Below, piece after piece: positions 1-5,376 of a DNA stretch of 5,376 nucleotides. Made by a program: the position numbers and the translations under genes. This stretch comes from an uncultured Clostridia bacterium (GTDB lineage: Bacteria > Bacillota > Clostridia > Oscillospirales > Oscillospiraceae): NCBI GenBank assembly GCA_946619065.1, contig CAMOLY010000078.1:1-5376 (forward strand), read 5' to 3'. A model generated the notes under the pieces. It made no database searches and was not told the origin of the DNA. It worked only from the letters and a program-made list of their open reading frames with translations. Position 1 is the first letter of the stretch; the number at the start of each line of letters is the position of its first letter.

Positions 1-266
<266 letters not shown>

Positions 267-1370
267 TCAGGCTTCCGGCTTGGCGGCCTCCTCGGGAGGC
301 GGGCAGTTGCCGGAGATGTAGATCATCGTGAGCAGGCTGAAAACGAAGGCCTGGATCACGCCGGAGAACACGTCAAAATACAGGGACATCACGGCCGGAA
401 GTCCGAGGGTGAGCACCGGGACGCCCAGCGGTCCGTCCGAAATCAGGATCAGGCCCAGCGCGCACAGGGCGAGGATAATCCAGCCGATCAGCTTCTGCAG
501 CTTCGTCTTTTTGCGGATGACCAGAACCAGGCCGCAGATCAGCAGAACCAGGGCGGCCGCGAAGAGGGCGGCGTAGGTCCCTGTGGACACCTTCGGCCAG
601 GCTTTCCCGGTCAGGCCCCAGAGGAAGCTGATCCCGCCCAGCGCGCCGACGCCGGTGCAGATCAGCCCGACGATCCAGGGCAGCTTCTTGCGCTTGCCGC
701 CGTTTTTCGGACGGGAGAGCAGGAGCAGCAGGAGCCCCGCGGCAATCAGGACGATCGACACCGCGACGGAGCTGGAGCCAACCAGCTTCAGAACGCCGAC
801 AGACGCGGCGGAAAGGGCAGCGTAGAGGAGAGTCGTAATGACGCCGCCGCCGGCAATGTTGCCGAAGTGACGGAAGGCAAGAGACACGGGCTGGGCGATC
901 TCGGAGACGATGTTCATCGGCGTCATGATGGCGATGGGCTCGGTGAAGCCCTTGAGCCAGGCGCCGAAGCCGTTGTTCTTAATGGCCTGATACCAGCAGA
1001 TCGCGCTGACCATCAGTGCCCAGGTCATCGTGGTGCTGATGTCCGCGGTGGAGGATTTGAGCACGCCGGTCATGCCGAGGAAGGTGCCCAGCAGGGACGA
1101 GAGGAAGATCGTCGCAATCAGAGGCGTCCAGCGGGCGTTGTGCTCGCCCATGGCTTCCTTGACCATGTCGGTGATCACCGTGACGGCCTTCTCCGTCATC
1201 ACCTGGCGCCTGCCGGGGCGCTTCTTCAGGTTTCTGCCCAGCAGAACGCCGCAGACGCAGAGAATCAGCGTCACGACAAAGGAGGTCACCAGGGTCTGCG
1301 TGACCGGGATCCCGCCGAAGATCGGGATCGTAAAGTATATCTTCGGACCGTTGATCGAAATGCCGTTCAT
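267..1370 (-). CDS. atpB: F-type ATP synthase subunit a, with a large membrane insertion
   Basis: Subunit a is the stator channel protein of Fo that passes H+ or Na+ to and from the c-ring. The core family pattern is clear: EPIAIMTPMNIVSEIAQPVS (residues 144-163), the essential arginine R167 in FRHFGN, and the last helix with GVIQAFVFSLLTMIYIS (337-353), where Q340 matches E. coli Q252. The protein has 367 residues, whereas the family usually has about 220-290. The excess lies between helix 5 (about 165-190) and helix 6 (about 322-352): residues about 197-314 hold four hydrophobic segments (about 202-219, 231-254, 265-286, 293-311) joined by short, partly basic linkers such as KNGGKRKK and RKKTKLQK. 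The reading frame is open throughout and base composition does not change, so a frameshift is unlikely. The acidic, proline-rich tail follows helix 6. The start ATG is 6 bases after the atpI stop and has GGAAGG upstream, inside the end of atpI. Confidence 0.95.
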   Translation of the reverse strand: MNGISINGPKIYFTIPIFGGIPVTQTLVTSFVVTLILCVCGVLLGRNLKKRPGRRQVMTEKAVTVITDMVKEAMGEHNARWTPLIATIFLSSLLGTFLGMTGVLKSSTADISTTMTWALMVSAICWYQAIKNNGFGAWLKGFTEPIAIMTPMNIVSEIAQPVSLAFRHFGNIAGGGVITTLLYAALSAASVGVLKLVGSSSVAVSIVLIAAGLLLLLLSRPKNGGKRKKLPWIVGLICTGVGALGGISFLWGLTGKAWPKVSTGTYAALFAAALVLLICGLVLVIRKKTKLQKLIGWIILALCALGLILISDGPLGVPVLTLGLPAVMSLYFDVFSGVIQAFVFSLLTMIYISGNCPPPEEAAKPEA

Positions 1371-1376
1371 GCGCGT

Positions 1377-1787
1377 TCAGCCTTCCTTTCTCCGGAAATA
1401 TTCGCCTGCAAAAATCAGCAGCCGGGACAGCAGCAGCGGAATCAGCATGGCAATGACGTCGCACCATTTGAACTTGGCGCAGGCCACAAGCACGGCCAGC
1501 ATCAGCAGGTACCGCAGCAGCATTGAGACCGTAATTGTCCGCTTCGCGCGGGCGACGTCTCCTGCCTCCGCCTGGTCGGCTGCCCGCAGGACGCCCACCG
1601 CCGTGAGGGAATAGTTCAGAATCGCCAGGGCCGCGCCCACCGCGCCGCCCAGAAGGACTTTCCCGGTCAGGCGATGGAGCAGCGCATAGACGCCAAACAT
1701 CAGGCCAAGGCATGCGAGCTGCATCAGCGCGTAAATCCGCAGCTCCCGCAGGATCTGCTGCTTGTCGCTGGTTTTGGTCGGTTCCAT
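1377..1787 (-). CDS. atpI: ATP synthase subunit I (AtpI family)
   Basis: A 136-residue integral membrane protein in the standard subunit I position ahead of subunit a. The family (ATP-synt_I) is not part of the finished enzyme; it is implicated in c-ring assembly and, with AtpZ, in Mg2+/Ca2+ handling. Four hydrophobic segments are visible at about 17-37, 43-67, 88-104 and 108-126, with a charged loop rich in Asp, Glu, Arg and Lys (about 70-84) between the second and third, as is usual in the family. The C-terminus is basic (FRRKEG). The ATG at 1787 is preferred because GGGAGAG precedes it by about 7 bases; the open frame runs further upstream to 2102 but that would overlap atpZ completely. 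It begins 17 bases after the atpZ stop and ends 6 bases before atpB, so the genes are almost certainly co-transcribed. Assignment rests on topology, length and position, since the sequence of this family is poorly conserved. Confidence 0.85.
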   Translation of the reverse strand: MEPTKTSDKQQILRELRIYALMQLACLGLMFGVYALLHRLTGKVLLGGAVGAALAILNYSLTAVGVLRAADQAEAGDVARAKRTITVSMLLRYLLMLAVLVACAKFKWCDVIAMLIPLLLSRLLIFAGEYFRRKEG

Positions 1788-1804
1788 AGTTTCTCTCCCG
1801 GTGT

Positions 1805-2068
1805 TCAGTCGTGATGGTTGAAGCCCTCGGCGTGCGGCTTCTCCTCCTGTCGGGAGAGGCGGTGCAGCGTTTTGAAGCCGCTGTAGAGGCCGCCTGCCGC
1901 GCCCATGAGACCCAGAACGATTCCGACCGGAACGATCCAGGCGCCCCACCCGTGGGTCCGGTGCAGCCAGACGCCGAGAATCACAAAGCCCGCCAGCGGA
2001 ACCGCAGCACTCAGGCCGAGCTGCGTCAGCCAGGCCAGATAGCTCATAACTTTTACCAATGAACGCAT
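1805..2068 (-). CDS. atpZ: AtpZ-like small membrane protein, first gene of the atp operon
   Basis: An 87-residue protein with two hydrophobic helices (about 12-35 and 43-66) and a charged C-terminal tail ending in HHD. It fits the AtpZ / ATPase_gene1 family (two membrane helices, glycine-rich second helix GIVLGLMGAAGGLYSGFKTL), which often opens atp operons in Firmicutes and has been linked with AtpI to divalent-cation transport supporting ATP synthase. The start ATG at 2068 has GGGAGG at about 6 bases. A consensus promoter lies 52-80 bases upstream, so this is the first gene of the transcript. The leader is about 45 bases and contains a short CCCG/CGGG stem next to the ribosome binding site, too weak to call a regulator. 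The exact function of the family is not settled; the identification comes mainly from size, topology and operon place. Confidence 0.78.
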   Translation of the reverse strand: MRSLVKVMSYLAWLTQLGLSAAVPLAGFVILGVWLHRTHGWGAWIVPVGIVLGLMGAAGGLYSGFKTLHRLSRQEEKPHAEGFNHHD

Positions 2069-2119
2069 GGTTTGCCTCCCGTCCGGCGGGGTGAGAAAAC
2101 AAAAATTATCACAAGATAT

Positions 2120-2148
2120 AGTATAACGACTTTACGGCCAAATTGCAA
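2120..2148 (-). promoter_or_regulatory. Housekeeping (sigma-A type) promoter of the atp operon
   Basis: On the minus strand, TTGCAA (2148-2143) is followed after exactly 17 bases by TATACT (2125-2120). Both hexamers differ from TTGACA/TATAAT by at most two bases. The predicted transcription start is near 2113, giving a leader of about 45 bases before atpZ. It lies in AT-rich DNA between the spoVAC terminator and atpZ, the only sensible place for an atp promoter. Confidence 0.85.
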
Positions 2149-2183
2149 GACAGAAAATCGTTAAGATTTTAGAATACGAATGC

Positions 2184-2208
2184 AAAAAGCTCCCCCCGAA
2201 GGAGGAGC
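2184..2208 (-). terminator. Rho-independent terminator after spoVAC (UUCG loop)
   Basis: Reading the minus strand, the stem GCTCCTCC / GGGGGAGC (8 pairs, one G-T) is closed by the loop TTCG within C(TTCG)G, the very stable UUCG tetraloop, and is followed directly by TTTTT. It starts 5 bases after the spoVAC stop codon and lies upstream of the atp promoter, so it closes the dpaA-dpaB-spoVAC transcript and isolates the atp operon from it. Confidence 0.93.
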
Positions 2209-2213
2209 CCGCT

Positions 2214-2657
2214 TCAAAACTGCCGGACAAGCCAGTAGATCAGACCGTAGAGCGCCGACGCCGACAGGCCGTAGACCAGAACCGGCCCGGCAATCGTGAA
2301 CATTTTGACGGCCAGACCGGTCACAAAGCCCTCGGTCTTGAACTCAATCGCCGGCGCGGTGATCGAATTGGCAAAGCCCGTGATCGGCACCAGCGTTCCG
2401 GCTCCCGCGTGCTTCGCGATGTCGTCGAAGACGGAGAGACCTGTCAGCAGGGCGGCGAGAAAGATCAGGCTCACCGAGGTCAGCGTGAGCGCCGTCTGCT
2501 CCGCCAGTCCGAGGGCCAGCCAGACGTTTTTCAGCCCCTGGCCCAGCGCGCAGATCGCCCCGCCGAACAGGAAGGCCTTGACACAGTTTTTCGGCGTCTT
2601 CGATTTCGGCTCGAGCCGCTTGGCCAGCGCCTGATATTCCGAATCGGACAGTTCCAT
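2214..2657 (-). CDS. spoVAC: Stage V sporulation protein AC
   Basis: An integral membrane protein of 147 residues from the SpoVAC/SpoVAE family, part of the machinery that moves dipicolinic acid into the developing spore and releases it on germination; B. subtilis SpoVAC behaves as a mechanosensitive channel. Family marks: the N-terminal YQALAKRLEPKSKTPKNC (residues 8-25), FLFGGAICALGQ (29-40), the motif GAGTLVPITGFANSITAPA (85-103), then EFKTEG (105-110) and a final hydrophobic helix. The cytosolic lead-in EPKxxxxxNC and the length (about 150) argue for SpoVAC over the shorter SpoVAE. It starts 66 bases after dpaB with a run of seven G as ribosome binding site, and a terminator follows at once. 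The usual partners spoVAD and spoVAE are not next to it. Co-transcription with dpaAB is inferred; a separate promoter in the 66-base gap cannot be ruled out. Confidence 0.92.
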   Translation of the reverse strand: MELSDSEYQALAKRLEPKSKTPKNCVKAFLFGGAICALGQGLKNVWLALGLAEQTALTLTSVSLIFLAALLTGLSVFDDIAKHAGAGTLVPITGFANSITAPAIEFKTEGFVTGLAVKMFTIAGPVLVYGLSASALYGLIYWLVRQF

Positions 2658-2723
2658 CGAATCCCCCCCTTTTTCGCAGTTTGCGCAGTTTTTCGTCTTT
2701 TATGCGAAAAAAGAGGCTGCGGT

Positions 2724-3302
2724 TCACCCGCGCAGCAGCATCGGCTGCAGCTGTTCGCCGCGAAGCGCGGCAGCGGCCGCTTCCGGGATCCGGTCCATGT
2801 CGGCCACCAGGGAGGTCGGCTTTTTCTCCGGATTGTCCTGGCCGAAGGGGACGAAGAAGAAGTGCTTCCGGTCCAGCAGAACGCCGATGCTCTTTGCGTT
2901 GCCGGCCAGGCCGTCATTCGAGGAAACCGCGATCAAAACCGGCCGCGCGTTGCGCAGATGGGCCTTGCAGGCAAGGGTCACCGGCGTATCCGCCACGCCG
3001 GAAGCCAGCTTCGCCAGCGTGTTGCCGGTGCAGGGCGCGATGATCAGCAGATCCAGCAGCCGCCGGGGGCCGATCGGCTCGGCGCCGGAGATCGTGTCGA
3101 TCACCGGGCGGCCGCAGATGGCCTCGATCCGCTCCCGGAAGCTGCGCGCGCTGCCGAACCTGCTGTCGGTGGAGGCCGAGGCAAAGGACAGAATCGGCAC
3201 GACCTTCTCAAATTCCAGCGTCAGCCGCTTGAGCGCGGCCAGCACCGGTTCATAAGTGCAAAACGACCCGGTCAGGGCAAATCCGATTGTCTCCGTTCTC
3301 AT
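2724..3302 (-). CDS. dpaB: Dipicolinate synthase subunit B (flavoprotein subunit)
   Basis: The second subunit of dipicolinate synthase (SpoVFB), which with DpaA converts dihydrodipicolinate, an intermediate of lysine synthesis, to dipicolinic acid in the mother cell during late sporulation. At 192 residues it has the usual family length. Recognisable segments are IGFALTGSFCTYE (6-18), STDSRFGSA (44-52), the flavoprotein-type motif APCTGNTLAKLASG (89-102) followed by D105, SSNDGLAGN (127-135) and FFFVPFGQDNPEKKPTSL (148-165), the last being typical of SpoVFB. Its ATG overlaps the dpaA stop as ATGA, with GGAGGG about 6 bases upstream, a sign of translational coupling that suits a two-subunit enzyme. 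The family belongs with HFCD-type flavin-binding decarboxylases by fold; which cofactor is used here cannot be read from the sequence. Confidence 0.96.
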   Translation of the reverse strand: MRTETIGFALTGSFCTYEPVLAALKRLTLEFEKVVPILSFASASTDSRFGSARSFRERIEAICGRPVIDTISGAEPIGPRRLLDLLIIAPCTGNTLAKLASGVADTPVTLACKAHLRNARPVLIAVSSNDGLAGNAKSIGVLLDRKHFFFVPFGQDNPEKKPTSLVADMDRIPEAAAAALRGEQLQPMLLRG

Positions 3303-4147
3303 ATCGATCCCTCCAGCGCGCGGACGATCCCGGCGAAGAGGATCTTCGCCGCGGCGTCCGGAAGATACCGTCCCGGCAGCCCGCCCGCAGCCACGCGCGC
3401 GAGTTCAGCCGGCGGACTGTCCGGCAGTCCGCCCGGGGCGGAGGCCAGCTCAACCCACTGGCAGTCCGGGCCGAGGCCGGCAAGCTGGGCGTTTGTCAGC
3501 GTCTGCGCCGGCACCGTGTTATAGGCGAAGTCACAGGCGCCGCCGATTTCGGAAAACCGTACCGCGTTCAGACCGAAGCCCTCTGCCTCGGCGACCACGG
3601 CTTCCCTTCTGACCGCAACCGTCACCTGCGCGCCGAAATCCCGAAGCAGCAGGCTCAGGGGCTTTCCGATGCAGCCCCAGCCGAGAATCAGGCAGCGGGC
3701 TCCCGACAGGCCCTTCCCTTTTCGCGGCAAACAGAAAACCGCCTCTGCGGTCAGGCGGCCGTTGGCCGCCTTTACGCGGGGATCCGCCAGCAGATCCTCC
3801 GCCCGCTCCAGCGGAACCGGCAGATGCGCCCGGCCAGGCAGGCCGCCGCCGAACACGCGGGTCTTCGGTCCGCAGTATGGCAGCAGGTCTTCTGGCTTGA
3901 GCCGCCTTTTCGTGCCCCCGGCAGGGTCCGGACCGGCGGAATACGGGACAGTCGCCGATCCGACGCGAAGATTTCCGGAGGGATCCAGGGTCGGACAGGG
4001 CAGAACCAGCAGATCATATGTCCGGTCTTCGACGGTATCCCGGCAGTCCGGGACCGCGAGGGTGTCCACCTGCCCGAGCCCGCCCAGCAGCCGGACGAGC
4101 AGCGTCTGCCTCCGATCCCCGCCGACCGCCAAAATGCGTGTCATCAT
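3299..4147 (-). CDS. dpaA: Dipicolinate synthase subunit A (NAD(P)-binding subunit)
   Basis: The first subunit of dipicolinate synthase (SpoVFA), acting with DpaB on dihydrodipicolinate. Its 282 residues are near the usual 290-300. The N-terminal part (about 1-125) contains LPCPTL (49-54), typical of the DpaA N-terminal domain; the Rossmann domain begins at about 148 with CLILGWGCIGKPLSLLLRDF (152-171), whose GWGCIG supplies the dinucleotide-binding glycines, followed by NTVPA (210-214), VELASAPGG (232-240) and LPGRYLPDAAAKIL (257-270). The ATG at 4147 is preferred over the adjacent ATG at 4144 because AGGAG lies 8 bases from it. The stop overlaps the dpaB start by 4 bases. A candidate sporulation promoter lies just upstream, after the tRNA terminator, so this gene opens the operon. 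Confidence 0.96.
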   Translation of the reverse strand: MMTRILAVGGDRRQTLLVRLLGGLGQVDTLAVPDCRDTVEDRTYDLLVLPCPTLDPSGNLRVGSATVPYSAGPDPAGGTKRRLKPEDLLPYCGPKTRVFGGGLPGRAHLPVPLERAEDLLADPRVKAANGRLTAEAVFCLPRKGKGLSGARCLILGWGCIGKPLSLLLRDFGAQVTVAVRREAVVAEAEGFGLNAVRFSEIGGACDFAYNTVPAQTLTNAQLAGLGPDCQWVELASAPGGLPDSPPAELARVAAGGLPGRYLPDAAAKILFAGIVRALEGSI

Positions 4148-4165
4148 TACACCATCTCCTCAGGA

Positions 4166-4192
4166 CAGTATATGAAACCGTCCGGACCGGGT
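4166..4192 (-). promoter_or_regulatory. Candidate sigma-K (or sigma-E) type promoter of dpaA
   Basis: On the minus strand, AC at 4192-4191 (in the context CACC) is followed after 16 bases by CATATACTG (4174-4166). This matches the B. subtilis sigma-K pattern AC-N16-CATAnnnTA except for the last base; the -10 also fits sigma-E CATACANT with one mismatch, but the -35 does not. It lies 18 bases from the dpaA start, giving a very short leader with AGGAG. No housekeeping promoter is visible between the tRNA terminator and dpaA. In B. subtilis spoVF is sigma-K dependent, which supports the call; such short matches can occur by chance. Confidence 0.55.
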
Positions 4193-4231
4193 GTGCGAAG
4201 CGGGAGGATGGAGAAGCAACTGCGCACCAGC

Positions 4232-4266
4232 AAAAACGGCAACCGCCAAAGGCGATTGCCGTTTTT
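4232..4266 (-). terminator. Rho-independent terminator after tRNA-Gly
   Basis: A long hairpin of 16 pairs with a TTT loop: on the minus strand AAAAACGGCAATCGCC, the loop, then GGCGGTTGCCGTTTTT. The A-run and T-run lie at the two ends, so it could act in both directions, but the single non-Watson-Crick pair is U-G on the minus strand and A-C on the plus strand, so the minus direction is the better one. It lies 25 bases after the tRNA and isolates it from dpaA. Confidence 0.93.
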
Positions 4267-4291
4267 AACTGCACGAAATGTGCTTTGATAC

Positions 4292-4367
4292 TGGAGCGGG
4301 TGACGAGGCTCGAACTCGCTACCTCGACCTTGGCAAGGTCGCGCTCTACCAGATGAGCTACACCCGC
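4292..4367 (-). tRNA. tRNA-Gly (anticodon GCC)
   Basis: A complete 76-base cloverleaf including an encoded CCA end (4294-4292). Acceptor stem GCGGGTG / CACCCGC; D stem GCTC / GAGC; anticodon stem CGACC / GGTCG around the loop TTGCCAA, which places GCC at 4334-4332; T arm GCGAG-TTCGAGC-CTCGT; discriminator T. The anticodon reads the glycine codons GGC and GGU, GGC being heavily used in these GC-rich genes. It is transcribed alone, from a consensus promoter directly upstream to a strong terminator directly downstream. Confidence 0.98.
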
Positions 4368-4378
4368 GGAACAGTGGT

Positions 4379-4406
4379 ATTATAGCACATTATTTGGATT
4401 TGTCAA
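4379..4406 (-). promoter_or_regulatory. Consensus sigma-A promoter of tRNA-Gly
   Basis: On the minus strand a perfect TTGACA (4406-4401) and a perfect TATAAT (4384-4379) are separated by 16 bases. The start of transcription would fall near 4372, about 5 bases before the mature tRNA, leaving a minimal 5' leader for RNase P. Such a near-ideal promoter is normal for stable RNA genes. Confidence 0.92.
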
Positions 4407-4458
4407 CCGGAAAAATGCGGAATTTCAAAAATGTCTGTCCGGAGGGAAGGCGCCGCTC

Positions 4459-4487
4459 CGTCCGGGCGCACAGGGTACGCCCGGACG
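4459..4487. repeat. Palindromic intergenic repeat, copy A
   Basis: A 29-base inverted repeat with 13-base arms and a 3-base centre. On the minus strand the arms are CGTCCGGGCGTAC and GTGCGCCCGGACG, fully paired with one U-G; on the plus strand that pair is A-C. It shares about 18 of 22 bases, in direct orientation, with copy B 75 bases away. No T-run follows, so it is not an ordinary terminator, although it may lie in the 3' end of the gltX transcript. Confidence 0.7.
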
Positions 4488-4538
4488 AAGGATGCCGGAA
4501 TCGGACGCAGCGCAAGGCAGGATGTGGTCTCGCGCTGT

Positions 4539-4557
4539 GGGCGCATGGGTTGCGCCC
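4539..4557. repeat. Palindromic intergenic repeat, copy B
   Basis: A perfect inverted repeat with arms GGGCGCA / TGCGCCC and a 5-base centre, followed on the plus strand by GGA as in copy A. It lies 28 bases beyond the gltX stop codon. The two copies share the outer arm GGGCGCA and the end CGCCCGGA but differ in the centre, as expected of a family of small dispersed palindromes. Confidence 0.6.
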
Positions 4558-4585
4558 GGAGGAAACGGGCGGTTGTCGGCTCGGA

Positions 4586-5376
4586 TTACAGGGCTTGGGC
4601 GGCGGCGCGGAAGCGGGCGATCGCCCGATCGCGGCCGAGAAGACGGATGACCGTGCAGAGGTCCGGCGAATTCGTCCGGCCCGTGGCGGCGAGACGGATC
4701 ACGGTGGAAACGTCGCCGGCGTGGCCCTTCCAGCCCTCCGGGTTCTTCTTGTACTCCTTGACCTCCGGGCAGTAGCCGAAGGAGGGGCACATCGCCTTGA
4801 TGCGGGCAAACCAGGCGTCCTTATCCTCGGACGGGTCGTAGGTATCGGCATAGGCGGTCAGAATCTCCTTCGCGTCAGCCGGGCTTACGTGTTCGGGCAG
4901 CAGGGCCGTGTCAAAAGTCGGCTCATGGAAGAAGTAGTCCAGATAGGCCGGGACCTCGTCCCATTTGGCGATGTCCTTGCGGGGCTTGGGGTTTTCGCGG
5001 TCGATGTTCAGAATCGCGGTTGAGAACGCCGGGTCGGCGGAGAAGCGTTCATAAAACGCGGGATTGTACCGGCTTGCCCAGGCGGCGACGCGCTCGTAGA
5101 CGGTTTCCGCCTTCATATGGCAGATCACATTCTTGCTGACGTCGTTGAGCTTTTGCAGATCGAACAGGCAGCCGCTGTTGCTCATCTTCTTTACGTTGAA
5201 CGGGAAATCCATCGCGTCGGCGTCGGGGTTGGCCCTGCGCCAGTCCTCAAAGTTGGAGTTGAGCAGGGTCAGCAGATACTCAATCAGGCTCTCCTTCGGG
5301 AAGCCGGTCTCAAAGAAATAGCTGACGGCGGCCTCGGGGTCCTTGCGCTTGGAGAGCTTGCGCTTGTCGCCGGTCT
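4586..5376 (-). CDS. gltX: Glutamyl-tRNA synthetase, C-terminal part (cut by window edge)
   Basis: The last 262 residues of a class I glutamate-tRNA ligase, which charges tRNA-Glu (and in many bacteria lacking GlnRS also tRNA-Gln). The class I KMSKS loop is visible near the edge as KLSKR (5359-5345), followed by KDPEAAVSYFFETG and the stem-contact region ESLIEYLLTLLNSNFEDW. The stretch FPFNVKKMSNSGCLFDLQKL and KPRKDIAKWDEV is of the type seen in longer clostridial GltX proteins. The C-terminus LCTVIRLLGRDRAIARFRAA fits the end of the anticodon-binding domain. The catalytic Rossmann half with the HIGH motif lies outside the window. The frame is open from the edge to the TAA at 4588-4586. No clear T-tailed terminator is seen before the tRNA promoter. 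Confidence 0.94.
   Translation of the reverse strand, partial: TGDKRKLSKRKDPEAAVSYFFETGFPKESLIEYLLTLLNSNFEDWRRANPDADAMDFPFNVKKMSNSGCLFDLQKLNDVSKNVICHMKAETVYERVAAWASRYNPAFYERFSADPAFSTAILNIDRENPKPRKDIAKWDEVPAYLDYFFHEPTFDTALLPEHVSPADAKEILTAYADTYDPSEDKDAWFARIKAMCPSFGYCPEVKEYKKNPEGWKGHAGDVSTVIRLAATGRTNSPDLCTVIRLLGRDRAIARFRAAAQAL

Noticed and set aside
429..782. Frameshift or separate inserted gene inside atpB
   Set aside because: The frame is open from helix 5 through the extra segments to helix 6, with unchanged base composition and no internal start with ribosome binding site; it is better read as one long subunit a.
867..1526. Plus-strand open frame opposite atpB and atpI
   Set aside because: It spans the atpI/atpB junction and is His/Gln/Gly/Asp-rich without hydrophobic core; it mirrors the codon pattern of the membrane proteins on the other strand.
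1788..2102. Upstream extension of atpI to make a 241-residue protein
   Set aside because: The added part overlaps atpZ entirely in another frame, has no membrane segment or family match, and the ATG at 1787 has a proper ribosome binding site.
2069..2119. Riboswitch or attenuator in the atp leader
   Set aside because: The leader is only about 45 bases, with a 4-pair stem; too short for a known riboswitch and with no terminator-like alternative fold.
2409..3524. Long plus-strand open frame (371 codons)
   Set aside because: It lies opposite spoVAC, dpaB and dpaA, which have clear family motifs, crosses three gene boundaries, and its translation is rich in Arg, Gln, Gly and Ala without a domain, as expected for the complement of GC-rich coding DNA.
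3287..4288. Plus-strand open frame of 333 codons opposite dpaA
   Set aside because: It runs through the dpaA promoter and into the tRNA terminator, has no recognisable domain and is a low-complexity Arg/Gln/Pro-rich shadow.
4459..4487. Terminator for gltX
   Set aside because: The stem is strong but is followed by GAGCGGCGCC rather than a T-run; the first T-run is about 30 bases further on and not attached to a stem.

Overview
The window reads as chromosomal DNA of a GC-rich, endospore-forming member of the Clostridia. The best fit is an Oscillospirales/Ruminococcaceae-type gut anaerobe, inferred from the gene families, high GC and the clostridial style of GltX; no marker in the window fixes the species. 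Every gene I can support lies on the minus strand, so transcription runs from right (5376) to left (1).

In order of transcription: (i) 5376-4586, the C-terminal 262 codons of glutamyl-tRNA synthetase (gltX). (ii) 4585-4407, a short GC-rich spacer with two related palindromic repeats. (iii) 4406-4232, a tRNA-Gly(GCC) with its own consensus promoter and a strong hairpin terminator. (iv) 4192-2184, a sporulation operon: a candidate sigma-K-type promoter, dpaA and dpaB (the two subunits of dipicolinate synthase), then spoVAC (an integral membrane protein of the SpoVA dipicolinate-transport system), closed by a terminator with a UUCG loop. (v) 2148-1, a housekeeping promoter and the first genes of the F-type ATP synthase operon: atpZ, atpI, atpB (subunit a) and the beginning of atpE (subunit c, cut by the window edge).

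The sporulation block is coherent: DpaA/DpaB oxidise dihydrodipicolinate to dipicolinic acid (DPA), and SpoVA proteins move DPA into the spore. Putting a spoVAC gene behind dpaAB, without spoVAD or spoVAE, is the most intriguing arrangement here because DPA synthesis is classically a mother-cell function and SpoVA a forespore function.

The ATP synthase block has two notable features. Subunit c carries a carboxylate in both helix 1 (E31) and helix 2 (E64) with the residues expected of Na+-binding rings. Subunit a is 367 residues long because roughly 118 residues containing about four predicted membrane helices sit between its two core helices. I saw no mobile element, CRISPR array, phage gene or plus-strand gene that I would defend.
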